A stretch of 52,770 bases of DNA from Bacillota bacterium (GCA_017397935.1 JAFQHN010000007.1:1-52770); one strand, 5' to 3'. Shown: positions 27,780 to 37,500, counted from the stretch's first letter. Made by a program: numbers and translations. Notes: a model not told the origin generated them from the letters alone.

Positions 27780-28168
27780 CAGGCGTTCACCACCTTCACG
27801 CTCTCCAATGTAAAGCTTATATTATGCCACAGCAGCACGCCGCCCTTGGCAAAGGCAGCGCGTGGCTGCGGGTACCTGGTACAGAAGAAGCTCATCGTTT
27901 GCGGGTAGTCATCGTCATCAGGCAGAAACTGCACCACCAATTCCCGGCCGCTTCTAAGCGCCGCCAGCAGCTGCCGGGTTTTCTCATTTCCCAGGTAGTC
28001 AATCTCATAATTGATTTGCCGCCGCCAGCCACGGTGCTCGCGTATCACCGTTCCGTCAATAGCCTCCTTACTGCTTTCCAACGCCACCAGCGGCGCGCTG
28101 TAACGGTCGCGTGATACCGCAGGCAGCTCAATGCCGTTTATCACCAGCATCTGGTTTTCCAGCCACAT
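27779..28168 (-). CDS. Short tail protein, probable distal tail component
   Basis: A 129-residue protein next to the tape measure gene. It starts MWLENQMLVINGIELPAV and has a beta-rich domain ending in TLESVKVVNA. Position between tape measure and tip protein fits a distal-tail or baseplate adaptor function. The ATG at 28168 overlaps the tape measure stop (TGATG). No confident family assignment. Confidence 0.7.
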   Translation of the reverse strand: MWLENQMLVINGIELPAVSRDRYSAPLVALESSKEAIDGTVIREHRGWRRQINYEIDYLGNEKTRQLLAALRSGRELVVQFLPDDDDYPQTMSFFCTRYPQPRAAFAKGGVLLWHNISFTLESVKVVNA

Positions 28169-31100
28169 CAAAAATCCACCTCCACCACAGGGTTCTCTGC
28201 CCCAGCACGCCGAAACGCCGGCAGCGTCGCCCTGGCAAAGTCAATATCATTGATACGGAATATCACCGTCATATCCCCACCGGGCATAGCTGATGCGCCA
28301 AACATCGTACCCAGGGCGTCCAGCATAGTGCCGTCACGCTCTCTGCCGCCGGCGGCAGCATAATTTACCGTCAAGTCACTCGGCACAGCAGATAACACCG
28401 ATTCACGGAAGGTATCCAGCTTTTCATCCCAACCCAGCAGCAAGCCGTCACCGGCCATCTCGCCCAGGTTCATCAAACGGCGGCTGGGGCTGTGCATATC
28501 CAGACTCTCACGCAGTCCCTCCTCGATCACGTCGGCAATCTCCTGCATCTGTCGGTTAAGCTCTGCCTCCTTGGCTTCCATACCGTTTATCAGTCCGGCC
28601 ACCACGTTCTCGCCTGCATTGTTGGAGATTTCTTTCAGCCCGTCCAGGCCTTCCCGCAAAGCGGCCGCATAATCCTCTTCCAGCGCATTCAGCTCATCGC
28701 GGTAAAATTCCTCGGCAATTTCAGCGGCCAAAGCCTGCTTTTCTTCCCACTGCCGGTTATATTCCGCCCATTCGGCGTCCGATTTTTTCAGCAGCTCACG
28801 CCCATAGCGTACTGCCTCGTCCACGTCCATGCCCAGCACTTCATCCATCAGGCCGCCGTTTAGCTCCCGTTCTTCCAGGCTGTCCAACACCGCCCGATAT
28901 TCCCGCAATGCCTCTATCTGATCGTCCAGATCAGCCAGCCGGTAATATTCCCCGGTACTGCCGTCACTATATTTCAGGCTGGTTTCATTATAGAGCTTGC
29001 TATAGTCCGCCAGAGTGTTCCGCATCTTCTCCTGCTCTTTCAGCAGGTCGTTATACTCATCCTTTATGCCGTCCAGAACATCCTCGGTAGCCGCGGCGGC
29101 CCCTTCCAGGGCAGCTTCATAAGCCTTCAAAAAATCATTTATGGCGTCTTCCAGCTTGTCAGCCTCATATTTGTATATATCCAGGCTGATGTCCGTCCAA
29201 TCGTCACCACCGGGCGCCAGATACATATCACGCAGCGCCGCCAGTTTTTTGTAGTACATTTCTTCCGAGAACAAATCAGCCTGCCGGGCATTTTTCAACG
29301 CTTTTTGCAGGCTGTCAAAATCACGGTAGCTGCTTTGTGCTAGTTTCCAGGCGGCATCGGCCTCGGCCTGCATAGCGGCCATGGTGGCAGTGCTGCCGGC
29401 AGCAGCCCCATCACCGAAGCTGTCCAGAGCTGCCCGGCCTATGCTCTGCATGGCCTCTCTTACGCTGTCCGTCAGTTCTCCCGCGCCGTTTATATAGCCC
29501 TGCATACTGTTGCGGCCGGATTTTGCAAACTCACGGCTGGGGCTGTGTATATCCAAAGCAGCATTAAAAGAGCTTAGCGCACCGCCCGCCACGGTTCGCA
29601 TTTTGGCATAAAGCACCCCGCTGCTGCTTTCGATACCGTCGATATATCCTTGCAGCGTGTTTGCCGCCGATTGCCGTGCATCCTCTGATACATCCATACG
29701 CCGGGCCGCTTCCTGCATATTCCGGTCAATACTGCTCAATATCTCATCCGCACCTGTCTGCCAGTAAGCAATCTCCTCCGCCAGATAATCCTTAGCCGCC
29801 TGCGTTTCCGCAAAGCTGCTGTTGATTCTGGCGATCTCCGTTTCAGCAGCATCTGCCAATGCGGCCAGAGCCGCTGCGCTTTCCTGGCTGCCGTCCTGCA
29901 ACTTGGCCAAAATGCCTTCATCCACACCGCGCTCCGCCGCCCGGCGCAGATTGTCCGCATAGTCCTCCATAAATTTTGCCTGGCTGTCCAACGCTTGCTG
30001 CAATTCCGCTATGCTCGTTACTGCGGTAAGCGACATATCCTCAAAAAGGCCTGTCTGCTCATCCAGGCTCTGGCGGGCAGCAGCACGCACCGTCTCATAA
30101 TCCTCCGCCAGGGTATTCAGCCTGCCTATGGCGCTGTCCACCGCACCTGCCACATCATACAAAGAACTCTCGGCTGTATTGTTTTGGGCGGTCCAACCGG
30201 CCGTTGCCGCCTCCAATTCCTCCTGCTGGCGCAGCAGCTCTGTTTCGGCTCTTTGCAGCTCATTGGCGGCCGCCGCCAATTCCACCATTCGTTCACACTT
30301 TTCGCGCATTGCCGGGTCCAGCTTGCTGTAACCCCCGCCGGCGGCTTCGGCCAACGTTATGCCCTCGGCTTCCAGCCGCTGCATCTCGGCTTCACGGGCA
30401 AAAAGCTCGGCCTGCACTTCGCTTAACTGTGCGGCCACAGCGGCTTTTCGCTCCATAGCTGCGGCCTGCTCATCGGCTGCCGCGGCATTTTCCAGCGCCT
30501 GCCGCCAGTTGCCCTCCAATGCTCCGGTCTCGGCATTGATATATGCCGTCAGGGCAGGTGCAGCCTCCAACAAGGCCTGCTGCACATTCTGCAAGGCCTG
30601 GCTTGCGGCTGCACTTCCGTCTGCACACTTCTGCAAATAAAGCAGTTGGTCTGCCAGCTGCCGTGTCTTATCCGCCTGTGCGGTTATCTGCTCGATGCTT
30701 GTGTGCCATTCCCTGCCGGCTTCACGCACGCTGCCTGCCAACCCGGCAAACTCTCCCTGTGCCCTTTCCGACGTTGCCGCAAATGTCAATATAGCAGCTG
30801 ATAACCCCGCAGCACCGGCCGCAGCCAAGGCCCAGGGATTACTCATCGCAGCCACCTTGATAGCCGCCAGAGCCTTGGCAGCACGTTCACCGTATGTAGC
30901 CACGGTCAAAAAACCGGCTGACACAGCAACAAAGGTTGCTGCGCTGCTTGCAGCCGCTGTCAGTCCACGTGCCAGCTCAGGATATTCCTCCACCAATTCG
31001 GCCGTAGCATTTACCACATCGGTTGTGCTCTCAGTAAACCTGTCGATTGCCGGTGTCAGCGTATCACCGTATGCTGCCGCCAGCCGCTCATTGGCATTAG

Positions 31101-32466
31101 CCAACAGCTGCAATTTACTCTCGGTGGTATCATAACGCTGCTCGGCCTCTTTGGTCAGCGCGGTATTTTCCGCCCACGCCCCACTTGCCAGCTTTACCGT
31201 CCCCGTCAGCTGTTCCCCGGCCAGAGACAAAGAGCGCAGCATATTGCTCTGCCGCACCCCGCTCATACCCAGCTCATCCAGCACCATAATACTGCTTTCG
31301 CCCTCGGCTTCCAGACGCCCCAGGCCCAAAATAAACTGTTGAAGGGCGCTTACTGCATCCTGTGCCCACAGTTGGCTGAAGCTCTCTGCCGACATTCCGG
31401 CCACACGGGCCAGCTTATTCAGCTTGTCCCCGCCCAGCTCGGCCGCTTCGCTGATCGCCGCCAGCGTTTGCGTCATGGCGGTGCCGCCCGCCTCTGCTTC
31501 AATGCCGACGCTGCTCATTGATGCCGCCAGCGCCAGGATCTCGGCCTCAGAAAGTCTCGCCAGCGTACCTGCCGATGCCAGCCGCTGTGCCATCTCGGTG
31601 ATCTCACTCTCCGTGGTGGCAAAGTTATTGCCCAGCGCCACAATCACCGAGCCCAGGCGGCTGTAATCCGCCGCATCCGTACCGGCCACATTGGCAAACC
31701 GCGCCAGTGCTGTTGCCGCTTCATCGGCTGACATATTGGTAGCGGTGCCCAGCATCGTCATAGTCCGGGTAAAGTCCAGTATGTTCTCCCGGGCAATACC
31801 CAGCTGGCCGGCGGCTTCGGCCACCCCGGCCAGCTCAGTTGCACTTGCCGGTATTTCCCCTGCCAATTCCTTTATGCCCTTGGCCAATTCCGCCAAGTAG
31901 GCAGGTGTGCCGTCAACCGTCTTGTATACACCGGTTATGGCGCTCTCAAACTCCACCGATGCCTCGACCGTGCTCCACATAGCATCGGCCAGCGTTTTCA
32001 GCCCGGCGGCCAGCCCGGCCCCGGCCAACACCCCGCCCAAATCAGAAAGTGCTGTTACGTTGCCATCCACAGCGACGGCATTTTCCTTAACGATTTTGGT
32101 ATTTTGGACGATTGCTGACTGCGTCTGTTTGATGGATTTTTCCAGCTTTGCCTGCTCGGCCTCGCTTTTGGCAATCACCAGCCGCCATTTATCCGCCTGG
32201 GCACTGCTTTCGCCGTATGTTCTGGCTGCATTCTGCAAGGCAAGTCCGGCCCTTTCCTGCTGCTCCCTTAATAGTTTCAGCTGCCGGTGCATTACCACCA
32301 GCGCCTCGGCAGACCGCTTGCATGATTGCTCGCTGTCCTCAAAAGAGTTGATCACCTTGTCCATCTCGGCGCGTGTGATTTTCAGCTGATTGCCGATGCT
32401 CTGCAAATCGCGGCGAAAAGCCCTTTCGCCGCTTATGCCTACTCTGGGGCCAATATCTACGGTCAT
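28168..32466 (-). CDS. Tail tape measure protein
   Basis: This 1,432-residue protein is the largest in the element. Extended coiled-coil segments occur near residues 30-110 and in several later blocks. A TP901-type core lies at about residues 150-480, with VAEAAGQLGIARENILDFTR and EAGGTAMTQTLAAISEAAEL. Hydrophobic helices follow near 515-570. Near residues 1015 and 1320 the phrase DIHSPSRE / DMHSPSRR is repeated, a common motif in tape measure proteins. Its length sets tail length. The start ATG has GGGAGG 9 bases upstream. Confidence 0.95.
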   Translation of the reverse strand: MTVDIGPRVGISGERAFRRDLQSIGNQLKITRAEMDKVINSFEDSEQSCKRSAEALVVMHRQLKLLREQQERAGLALQNAARTYGESSAQADKWRLVIAKSEAEQAKLEKSIKQTQSAIVQNTKIVKENAVAVDGNVTALSDLGGVLAGAGLAAGLKTLADAMWSTVEASVEFESAITGVYKTVDGTPAYLAELAKGIKELAGEIPASATELAGVAEAAGQLGIARENILDFTRTMTMLGTATNMSADEAATALARFANVAGTDAADYSRLGSVIVALGNNFATTESEITEMAQRLASAGTLARLSEAEILALAASMSSVGIEAEAGGTAMTQTLAAISEAAELGGDKLNKLARVAGMSAESFSQLWAQDAVSALQQFILGLGRLEAEGESSIMVLDELGMSGVRQSNMLRSLSLAGEQLTGTVKLASGAWAENTALTKEAEQRYDTTESKLQLLANANERLAAAYGDTLTPAIDRFTESTTDVVNATAELVEEYPELARGLTAAASSAATFVAVSAGFLTVATYGERAAKALAAIKVAAMSNPWALAAAGAAGLSAAILTFAATSERAQGEFAGLAGSVREAGREWHTSIEQITAQADKTRQLADQLLYLQKCADGSAAASQALQNVQQALLEAAPALTAYINAETGALEGNWRQALENAAAADEQAAAMERKAAVAAQLSEVQAELFAREAEMQRLEAEGITLAEAAGGGYSKLDPAMREKCERMVELAAAANELQRAETELLRQQEELEAATAGWTAQNNTAESSLYDVAGAVDSAIGRLNTLAEDYETVRAAARQSLDEQTGLFEDMSLTAVTSIAELQQALDSQAKFMEDYADNLRRAAERGVDEGILAKLQDGSQESAAALAALADAAETEIARINSSFAETQAAKDYLAEEIAYWQTGADEILSSIDRNMQEAARRMDVSEDARQSAANTLQGYIDGIESSSGVLYAKMRTVAGGALSSFNAALDIHSPSREFAKSGRNSMQGYINGAGELTDSVREAMQSIGRAALDSFGDGAAAGSTATMAAMQAEADAAWKLAQSSYRDFDSLQKALKNARQADLFSEEMYYKKLAALRDMYLAPGGDDWTDISLDIYKYEADKLEDAINDFLKAYEAALEGAAAATEDVLDGIKDEYNDLLKEQEKMRNTLADYSKLYNETSLKYSDGSTGEYYRLADLDDQIEALREYRAVLDSLEERELNGGLMDEVLGMDVDEAVRYGRELLKKSDAEWAEYNRQWEEKQALAAEIAEEFYRDELNALEEDYAAALREGLDGLKEISNNAGENVVAGLINGMEAKEAELNRQMQEIADVIEEGLRESLDMHSPSRRLMNLGEMAGDGLLLGWDEKLDTFRESVLSAVPSDLTVNYAAAGGRERDGTMLDALGTMFGASAMPGGDMTVIFRINDIDFARATLPAFRRAGAENPVVEVDF

Positions 32467-32485
32467 TCATTTATCACCTCCCGGT

Positions 32486-33063
32486 CTAATCAAACTGCCT
32501 TACGTAATCCCAAAACTCCACCTCCGGTGCTTTTTCCTTTGCGCCGTGCATGATTTGCCAGCAGGCCACCATATCAAACAGCTGGCCCACCCCGGTCAGC
32601 ACCCATTCACTACGCGGTACCTGCAACAGCCGCAGATAAAACAAAAGCCACGCAAGGGTTATTTCCCCTGCGTGGTTTTCGCTTTTTTTGGGTCTGCCTC
32701 GGTCTCCACGGTGCGCTCCATGCCTGCCTGTACGGCCTTGATCACCGCTGCGTGCAGGCAGATAAATTCGCTGCTGCTCAGCAGCACTTCCAACTCAGAC
32801 GCCGTATAACGGGGTACTTCCTCTCCATACAGCACCCGGCGATACTCCGCTCCGGCCGCCAGCAATTCTTCTGCCACCAAAGCCACATTGGCCATGGTTT
32901 CCCGGCTAAGCGCTCCGGCCGCGGTGTCGGGCAGAATTGCCCGCATAACCGCCGCCACCGTCCCCTTCTCGCCGAAAACCTCGCCCAGGTGCAGCAGCGC
33001 CGATACGCTGAAATTCAGCCAGCATTCCTGCCCGGCAATCTTAACTGCCACCATACGCTCCAT
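32486..33063 (-). CDS. Tail assembly chaperone, G and -1 frameshifted G-T product
   Basis: Two proteins are predicted. The short one (134 residues, 33063 to 32659) starts MERMVAVKIAGQECWLNF and ends after KKAKTTQGK. A -1 slip on AAAAAAA at 32683-32689 continues into a second frame that begins SENHAGEITLAWLLFYLRLL and stops at 32486, making a fusion of about 192 residues. Such G/GT pairs help the tape measure fold before the tail is built. It lies immediately before the tape measure gene, exactly where this pair is found in other siphophages. The second frame has no start codon and no Shine-Dalgarno sequence of its own. Confidence 0.88.
32648..32689 (-). promoter_or_regulatory. Programmed -1 frameshift signal (slippery site plus hairpin)
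   Basis: On the minus strand the slippery AAAAAAA (32689-32683, codons CCA AAA AAA GCG) is followed after 7 bases by an 11-bp hairpin. CCACGCAGGGG (32675-32665) pairs with CCCTTGCGTGG (32658-32648), with one G-U pair and a 6-base loop. The hairpin also covers the zero-frame stop. Slippery tract, spacing and stem fit the known G/GT signals. Confidence 0.85.
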
Positions 33064-33082
33064 TCAGACGCCACCCCACTTT

Positions 33083-33679
33083 TTAAGCTGTTACGGTACT
33101 GTCGCCCAGTTCCTGCTTGATATACGCTTCGGCAGCTGCCTCGGTGTCAAAATCAACCCAGTCACGCCAGTTCCGTTCTGCGGTATCGTCGCGCATCACG
33201 CTGGCAGTCAGCGAAGGCGTCTTCCAGCTGATAGTCTTGCCCTGGGTTTCATAATCATCGCCCGGATAAGCAAACTGCACCTTGCGGAACACCACCGCCA
33301 TAAACTTAAGCACATTGTTTACACTCTTTTTGACGATCACGCCATAACCAATGTACGGGATGCTGCCGCTGCCGCCAAAGGTGATTTTTCTGCCGGTGGC
33401 CTCACCGACCTTTACTTCCTCTACTGTCAGGCCGAACAGCACAGCCGCCACATCAAGCGGCAGCTCGGTGGTACCAACAGTCAGCGTACCGCCGCCAAAG
33501 GTCTTATCACTCTCCGCCGGGCCGTTATCGCCGTACAGGATGTTATCCTCACTGCTGTCCGGGCTGAAGCTGGTGCTCACAGCCCTGTCAAACTGCACGC
33601 CGTCGGTATAGCTTACAGCGCCTTCCTCGCTAACATTATAACGTGCCACATAGGGCTTACTCAAACCCACTCTTGCCAT
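33083..33679 (-). CDS. Major tail protein
   Basis: The 198-residue protein starts MARVGLSKPYVARYN and is rich in beta strands. It has the segment FGLTVEEVKVGEATGRKITF and a C-terminus ending LGDSTVTA. It matches the phi13-type major tail (tube) protein family in length and in its place between the neck genes and the tail chaperones. It would polymerise to form the tail tube. Confidence 0.85.
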   Translation of the reverse strand: MARVGLSKPYVARYNVSEEGAVSYTDGVQFDRAVSTSFSPDSSEDNILYGDNGPAESDKTFGGGTLTVGTTELPLDVAAVLFGLTVEEVKVGEATGRKITFGGSGSIPYIGYGVIVKKSVNNVLKFMAVVFRKVQFAYPGDDYETQGKTISWKTPSLTASVMRDDTAERNWRDWVDFDTEAAAEAYIKQELGDSTVTA

Positions 33680-33692
33680 ATTTCATCCTCCC

Positions 33693-34214
33693 TTACCGTT
33701 TCATTCTGTTTTCAATCTGCTTTTCCAATTCACGCTGCATCTCGGCCACCACCGTCCTTCGGACGCGGTTTACCGTCGGGCGTACAAAAGGCACTTTCTG
33801 CGAGAAGCTGGTGCCGCTTTCTATTGACCGGGCCACCACCACAGTCGGTATGCCTTTTTCACGCCGGGCCCTTTCCTTGCTGCCCATTTCCCGGCGCATG
33901 GCACGCAATTCAACCTCCGGGGGCTTATAATAGCCGTCAAAGCCCAGCTTTACGTTCAAAAAGTCATCATCCCAGCTCATCGGCGTGATACCCAGCCCTT
34001 CCAGCAGGGCCTCCTTTTCGTACTCCCGCACACCGCCGGGCGCACCCTTTTGGTGTACCGGCAGCGCCACTATCGTTTTGCGCATCTCATCGGTGGCCAC
34101 CCTTGCACCTTCGTATACCGACGCTTTCAGCACCGGCTCACAATTATGCTGCAATTCGGCCAGCCTGCGCAGATAGGCGTCAAACCTCGCTGTGTCCAGC
34201 TCAAGCTTCGCCAC
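33693..34214 (-). CDS. HK97 gp10-like neck/tail-completion protein
   Basis: The 173-residue protein has the HK97-gp10 layout: an N-terminal helix (ARFDAYLRRLAELQHNCEPVL), the segment EGARVATDEMRKTIVALPVH and a C-terminal PFVRPTVNRVRRTVV. I chose GTG at 34214 because GGGAGG lies 6 bases upstream; it overlaps the preceding gene by 14 bases. It is placed with the head-tail joining genes. Confidence 0.82.
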   Translation of the reverse strand: MAKLELDTARFDAYLRRLAELQHNCEPVLKASVYEGARVATDEMRKTIVALPVHQKGAPGGVREYEKEALLEGLGITPMSWDDDFLNVKLGFDGYYKPPEVELRAMRREMGSKERARREKGIPTVVVARSIESGTSFSQKVPFVRPTVNRVRRTVVAEMQRELEKQIENRMKR

Positions 34215-34587
34215 AGCATACCTCCCATACCCATTCGTGGTGATAAAACCCCGTTTCCGGCTCATACGCTACGCTGTTCAGATACCACCATACACCGGCA
34301 GCCGTCAGCTCGCGCTCCAACGCCGCTGGCCACGGGTCAAATTCCTGCCTGGTAAAAAGGTCCGTCGTGCCGGTGATCGCTGTCTCAACCGGGCCGTCTC
34401 CGCTTATCAGGCTGTTCTGTCCGTCCTCCTGCCAGACAAAATACCTGTCCGAGGACAACCTGGCACTATGCGATACCGCATCACACACCGCCAGATGTGC
34501 ATTGATTATCCTTTCCGCCCATGCGGGTGCATCATTTAACATATCGGCCGCCTCCCTGTCAGATATTTTCCCGTTAAGCGCCGTCAA
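34201..34587 (-). CDS. Neck protein, possible tail terminator
   Basis: A 128-residue protein with an N-terminal helix (DREAADMLNDAPAWAERIIN), a middle region with short strands, and a C-terminal Trp/Tyr-rich beta part (NSVAYEPETGFYHHEWVWEV). Its place between head-closure and gp10-like genes fits a tail-terminator or connector protein. The family is not certain. It overlaps both neighbours by 14 bases, so translation is tightly coupled. Confidence 0.65.
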   Translation of the reverse strand: MTALNGKISDREAADMLNDAPAWAERIINAHLAVCDAVSHSARLSSDRYFVWQEDGQNSLISGDGPVETAITGTTDLFTRQEFDPWPAALERELTAAGVWWYLNSVAYEPETGFYHHEWVWEVCCGEA

Positions 34588-34966
34588 AAATTTGCTCCAC
34601 CTTCGCCAGCGTCAGCTCCCAGCTCGGCGGCATTACTCCCTCAGCCAGCTGCACCAGGTCAATGCGGTACTGACTGCCATCCTCGGTGATTGCCACCTGC
34701 TGGCTGTGCAGGCCCTCGATGCGAGGCACCCTAAGCACCCTCTCCACTTCGATCTGGTTCTGCCGGGCGCTGTAATACCGCTGAATGCCCAGCTTTTTCT
34801 CGGCATAGCACAGCGTCGCCACAAACTCCAATGCCGCCATTGGCTTTCGTCCCGGCGGCGCCTCGTCTTTCGCATTATATATCCTCACTATGCCGTCGCT
34901 GTATACCTGAGTAACGGTGTTTTTGTCGGCTTTCGGCCGGTATGGTGCCTTACGTGCCGCTGCCAT
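34574..34966 (-). CDS. Head closure/head-tail joining protein
   Basis: The 130-residue protein starts MAAARKAPYRPKADKNTVTQ and is beta-rich, with VYSDGIVRIYNAKDEAPPG and RVPRIEGLHSQQVAITEDG. The latter resembles the Arg-rich loop of phage head-tail adaptor proteins. It overlaps the connector gene upstream by 17 bases. It would close the portal channel after packaging. Assignment rests on position and general pattern. Confidence 0.7.
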   Translation of the reverse strand: MAAARKAPYRPKADKNTVTQVYSDGIVRIYNAKDEAPPGRKPMAALEFVATLCYAEKKLGIQRYYSARQNQIEVERVLRVPRIEGLHSQQVAITEDGSQYRIDLVQLAEGVMPPSWELTLAKVEQIFDGA

Positions 34967-35243
34967 AACGCGCCACCTCTTTCTGGTCTCTGGCCGCCAG
35001 CAGTCCGGAGCGGTAATTGGCCTCAAAAACGTCCAGCGCCTCATCACGGGCATAGCGCGCATAATCCATCAACAGCGATCGGGCACGGCCGGGGGTATGA
35101 TAATCCCCGGCCTCTCCCAGTATATCGTCGATATACGCCATACCGTCGGCGATAATATCACGCATCCGCCCGTCGGTGTGCTCGTCGCTCCACGTTATGT
35201 TCAGCCGCCGCTTGACATCGGCCAACAATACTTCGTCCGTCAC
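34950..35243 (-). CDS. Gp6-like head-tail connector protein
   Basis: The 97-residue, mainly helical protein with LLADVKRRLNITWSDEHTD and RARSLLMDYARYARDEALDVFEANY matches the phage_connect_1/gp6-like family that binds below the portal. The GTG start overlaps the previous stop as GTGA. Confidence 0.85.
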   Translation of the reverse strand: MTDEVLLADVKRRLNITWSDEHTDGRMRDIIADGMAYIDDILGEAGDYHTPGRARSLLMDYARYARDEALDVFEANYRSGLLAARDQKEVARYGSGT

Positions 35244-35527
35244 TCGGCATCACTCTTTCCGCCCTTTTTACGGGAGGTTTTGGGCTTGTTCGCCGTTTGT
35301 TTCTTATCCTCGGCCGTTTGTTCCGTATCCTGCGGCTGATTTACCGCCTCCTCGGCCGTTTTTTCCTGCTCATCCTCTCCGTTATTCACGGATACCACAA
35401 AACCGGACGGCAAGGTGCTTAAAATCTCTTCTGCCCTTTCTTCTGTTACTGTCAGCAGTCTGCCGGGACGGTACTCCTCACCGGTATATTTATCACGAAA
35501 CTTTTTGATAACCACAATTTGTCTCAT
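35240..35527 (-). CDS. Small phage head-region protein with acidic-basic tail
   Basis: A 95-residue protein. The N-terminal half (IVVIKKFRDKYTGEEYRPGR, then a helix EERAEEIL) looks like a small SH3-like fold. The C-terminal half is disordered, rich in Glu, Gln, Thr and then Lys (ending KTSRKKGGKSDAE). It lies just after the capsid gene. Proteins of this type sit there in many HK97-like prophages, but a function is not known. Confidence 0.7.
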   Translation of the reverse strand: MRQIVVIKKFRDKYTGEEYRPGRLLTVTEERAEEILSTLPSGFVVSVNNGEDEQEKTAEEAVNQPQDTEQTAEDKKQTANKPKTSRKKGGKSDAE

Positions 35528-35549
35528 CCGTCTGCATCCTCCTTGCCGT

Positions 35550-36746
35550 CTATGCTGTTACACTTTCCTCTACCAGCTGCATTTTGCCGGCCAGCGGTTT
35601 CAGGCCGCTGATATCCAGCAGCATAAAGGCGTTGTTGTCTTTGGGCTGGCCGTGGCCGTACAGCTTGGTCAGATATACACGCTCATCTTCCAGGAAGCGG
35701 CACTCATCGGAATAGGCAATAATGCCCTCTTTGCCGCTGCCGGTCACAAAGCAGTATTTTTTGCCCAGACCCAGCACCGCCTCACCTTCGGTCACGCAGG
35801 TGCTCTGGATAATTTTGCAGGGATAAGGCAGCACATTGTTGGCATAAGTACCAACAGGTGTCAGAATAGTGGTCGCCGGCATAATTTTCTTGAAGTAATC
35901 CACCGGGTTTACCACCAAAATCAGGTGATCTACCTTTCTGGGGCGACCATTCTCATCCTTGGCCAACCCCGCCAGCAAGGTGCCGAAGCTCTCTGCGTCC
36001 AGCGCAGTCACGGCAACTGCGGTTTTCTTGGCATAGCCATTGGTCTGGTCAACAGCTGCCGCCAGATCGCGCACCATACCGATGGGCTCATGCAGCGTAT
36101 TGCTCTGGCCACGGCCGTTGATCAGACCGTCCTCCAAACCTACGGCCAGCGCTTCGCCCAGCACAGCACGCACATATCTGTCCAGCCAGGCCGGGCCAAG
36201 GTCCAGCATAGCCTTGCTGATAGGCAGGAAAGCCGACAGCTTGTTTTGCGCCACATCCATCTCCTTAAAGCCGCCGACAATCTCCTTGATGATCTCGGCC
36301 GAAAGTGCCGACCAGGTAGCCAACTGAGCTTCGGCAGCATTCATCAGCCATTTGGTCACGCCCTTGCCATAGTGGAAGTCGATCTCGGCCAGCAGCGGAT
36401 GCTCGGTCTTCAAGTCATCAAAAACCTCGTTAATGATGCTCTCCGGCATTACAACGTCCAGATTTTCCAGTGCGTTGCGCGGGTTGGCCGAACGCATCGC
36501 ACCGATAACGGCGTTATAATATTTATTTTCGGCGGCGGTCAGCTGGCGCACGCCTCTTGCGGCCAGCACGGCCACGTCCTGCTCATCACGCAGGCGCTCG
36601 GCCTCGGCCAGCACATTAGCCTCAATCAGCTGCGCAAACTCAATATACGCCTGCTCAAATGCACCGGCGTCCTCACCTTCTGCCGCCTCGCGCAGTCTTG
36701 CGGCGGCAGCGTTATATTTTTCTGCATTCTGCTTGTTGATTGCCAT
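35550..36746 (-). CDS. HK97-type major capsid protein
   Basis: The 398-residue protein has an N-terminal helical delta-domain-like region (about 1-95) and then an HK97 fold, with segments VVMPESIINEVFDDLK, LGPAWLDRYVRAVLGEALA and GRGQSNTLHEPIGM. It follows the ClpP-like protease gene by one base. The protease probably removes the N-terminal scaffold region during head maturation. The ATG has GAGGAGG upstream. Confidence 0.92.
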   Translation of the reverse strand: MAINKQNAEKYNAAAARLREAAEGEDAGAFEQAYIEFAQLIEANVLAEAERLRDEQDVAVLAARGVRQLTAAENKYYNAVIGAMRSANPRNALENLDVVMPESIINEVFDDLKTEHPLLAEIDFHYGKGVTKWLMNAAEAQLATWSALSAEIIKEIVGGFKEMDVAQNKLSAFLPISKAMLDLGPAWLDRYVRAVLGEALAVGLEDGLINGRGQSNTLHEPIGMVRDLAAAVDQTNGYAKKTAVAVTALDAESFGTLLAGLAKDENGRPRKVDHLILVVNPVDYFKKIMPATTILTPVGTYANNVLPYPCKIIQSTCVTEGEAVLGLGKKYCFVTGSGKEGIIAYSDECRFLEDERVYLTKLYGHGQPKDNNAFMLLDISGLKPLAGKMQLVEESVTA

Positions 36747-36747
36747 A

Positions 36748-37500
36748 TTATTCCTCCTCTGTCTGCTTAAAGTTAAAAAATTTCCTGCCGGCCGGCTTTG
36801 CTTCCGGCGGTTTTGCTGCTTTGGGTGCAGCTTTTTTCGGTTTCTGCTGCACTTTTGCAGCGTCCTCGGCCATGTCTAAGCCGCGTCGTACCGCATCCAG
36901 CAGCGCCGTTCGGCCGCTCATCCCGGCCATGGGCGTTTCCGGCCATTTTTCAATGCCAGTGGCAAAACCCTTGGCCAGCGCATCATCTGCCGGCAGCCAT
37001 GTTTCTGCCGCCAGCAGTTCGGTCAGCTCGTCATCGTCAATGTTCACCCTGCCGCGGAAGGCATTAGCTGCCGCCTTGCTGATTTTCTCCACATCATCCG
37101 CAGCCTTGCGCAGAGCTGCGGCGTTGCCCCGCTCGCTTGTCCAGGCTTCATGGATCATCAGCATACCCAGGTCGCTTATCAAACGTTCGTCACCGGCCAT
37201 AAAGACCACCGATGCCGCGCTGCAAGCAAAGCCGTCACAATGAGTAACAACTTTTGCCTTGTGTCGGCACAGCGCAGCATATATCGCCACACCTTCTGCC
37301 ACCTCGCCGCCATAGCTGTTGATATAGACGTGCACCTCATCTACATCCAGCCCGTCGATCTCAGCCGCCAGATCATAGCTGCTGACGTCGCTGTCCAGCC
37401 AGGGCCAGCTGGTAATATCACCGTAGATATAAATATCCGCAGTATTTTCCTGCTGTACCAGGTTGTAATAACGGCGCGCATTCATTTGCTGTTTGCTCAT
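36748..37500 (-). CDS. ClpP-like (S14) prohead protease
   Basis: The 250-residue protein has the ClpP fold with INSYGGEVAEGVAIYAAL, the catalytic Ser97 in ACSAASVVFMAG and His117 in MLMIHEAWT. The C-terminus is a Lys/Ala/Pro-rich tail that is probably flexible. Such proteases process the capsid protein in HK97-like phages. The gene overlaps the portal stop by 4 bases. Confidence 0.92.
   Translation of the reverse strand: MSKQQMNARRYYNLVQQENTADIYIYGDITSWPWLDSDVSSYDLAAEIDGLDVDEVHVYINSYGGEVAEGVAIYAALCRHKAKVVTHCDGFACSAASVVFMAGDERLISDLGMLMIHEAWTSERGNAAALRKAADDVEKISKAAANAFRGRVNIDDDELTELLAAETWLPADDALAKGFATGIEKWPETPMAGMSGRTALLDAVRRGLDMAEDAAKVQQKPKKAAPKAAKPPEAKPAGRKFFNFKQTEEE

Noticed and set aside
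35415-36770. A 451-codon plus-strand open frame opposite the capsid gene
   Set aside because: The minus strand encodes a clear HK97 capsid with a good start and neighbours. The plus frame has no recognisable domain.
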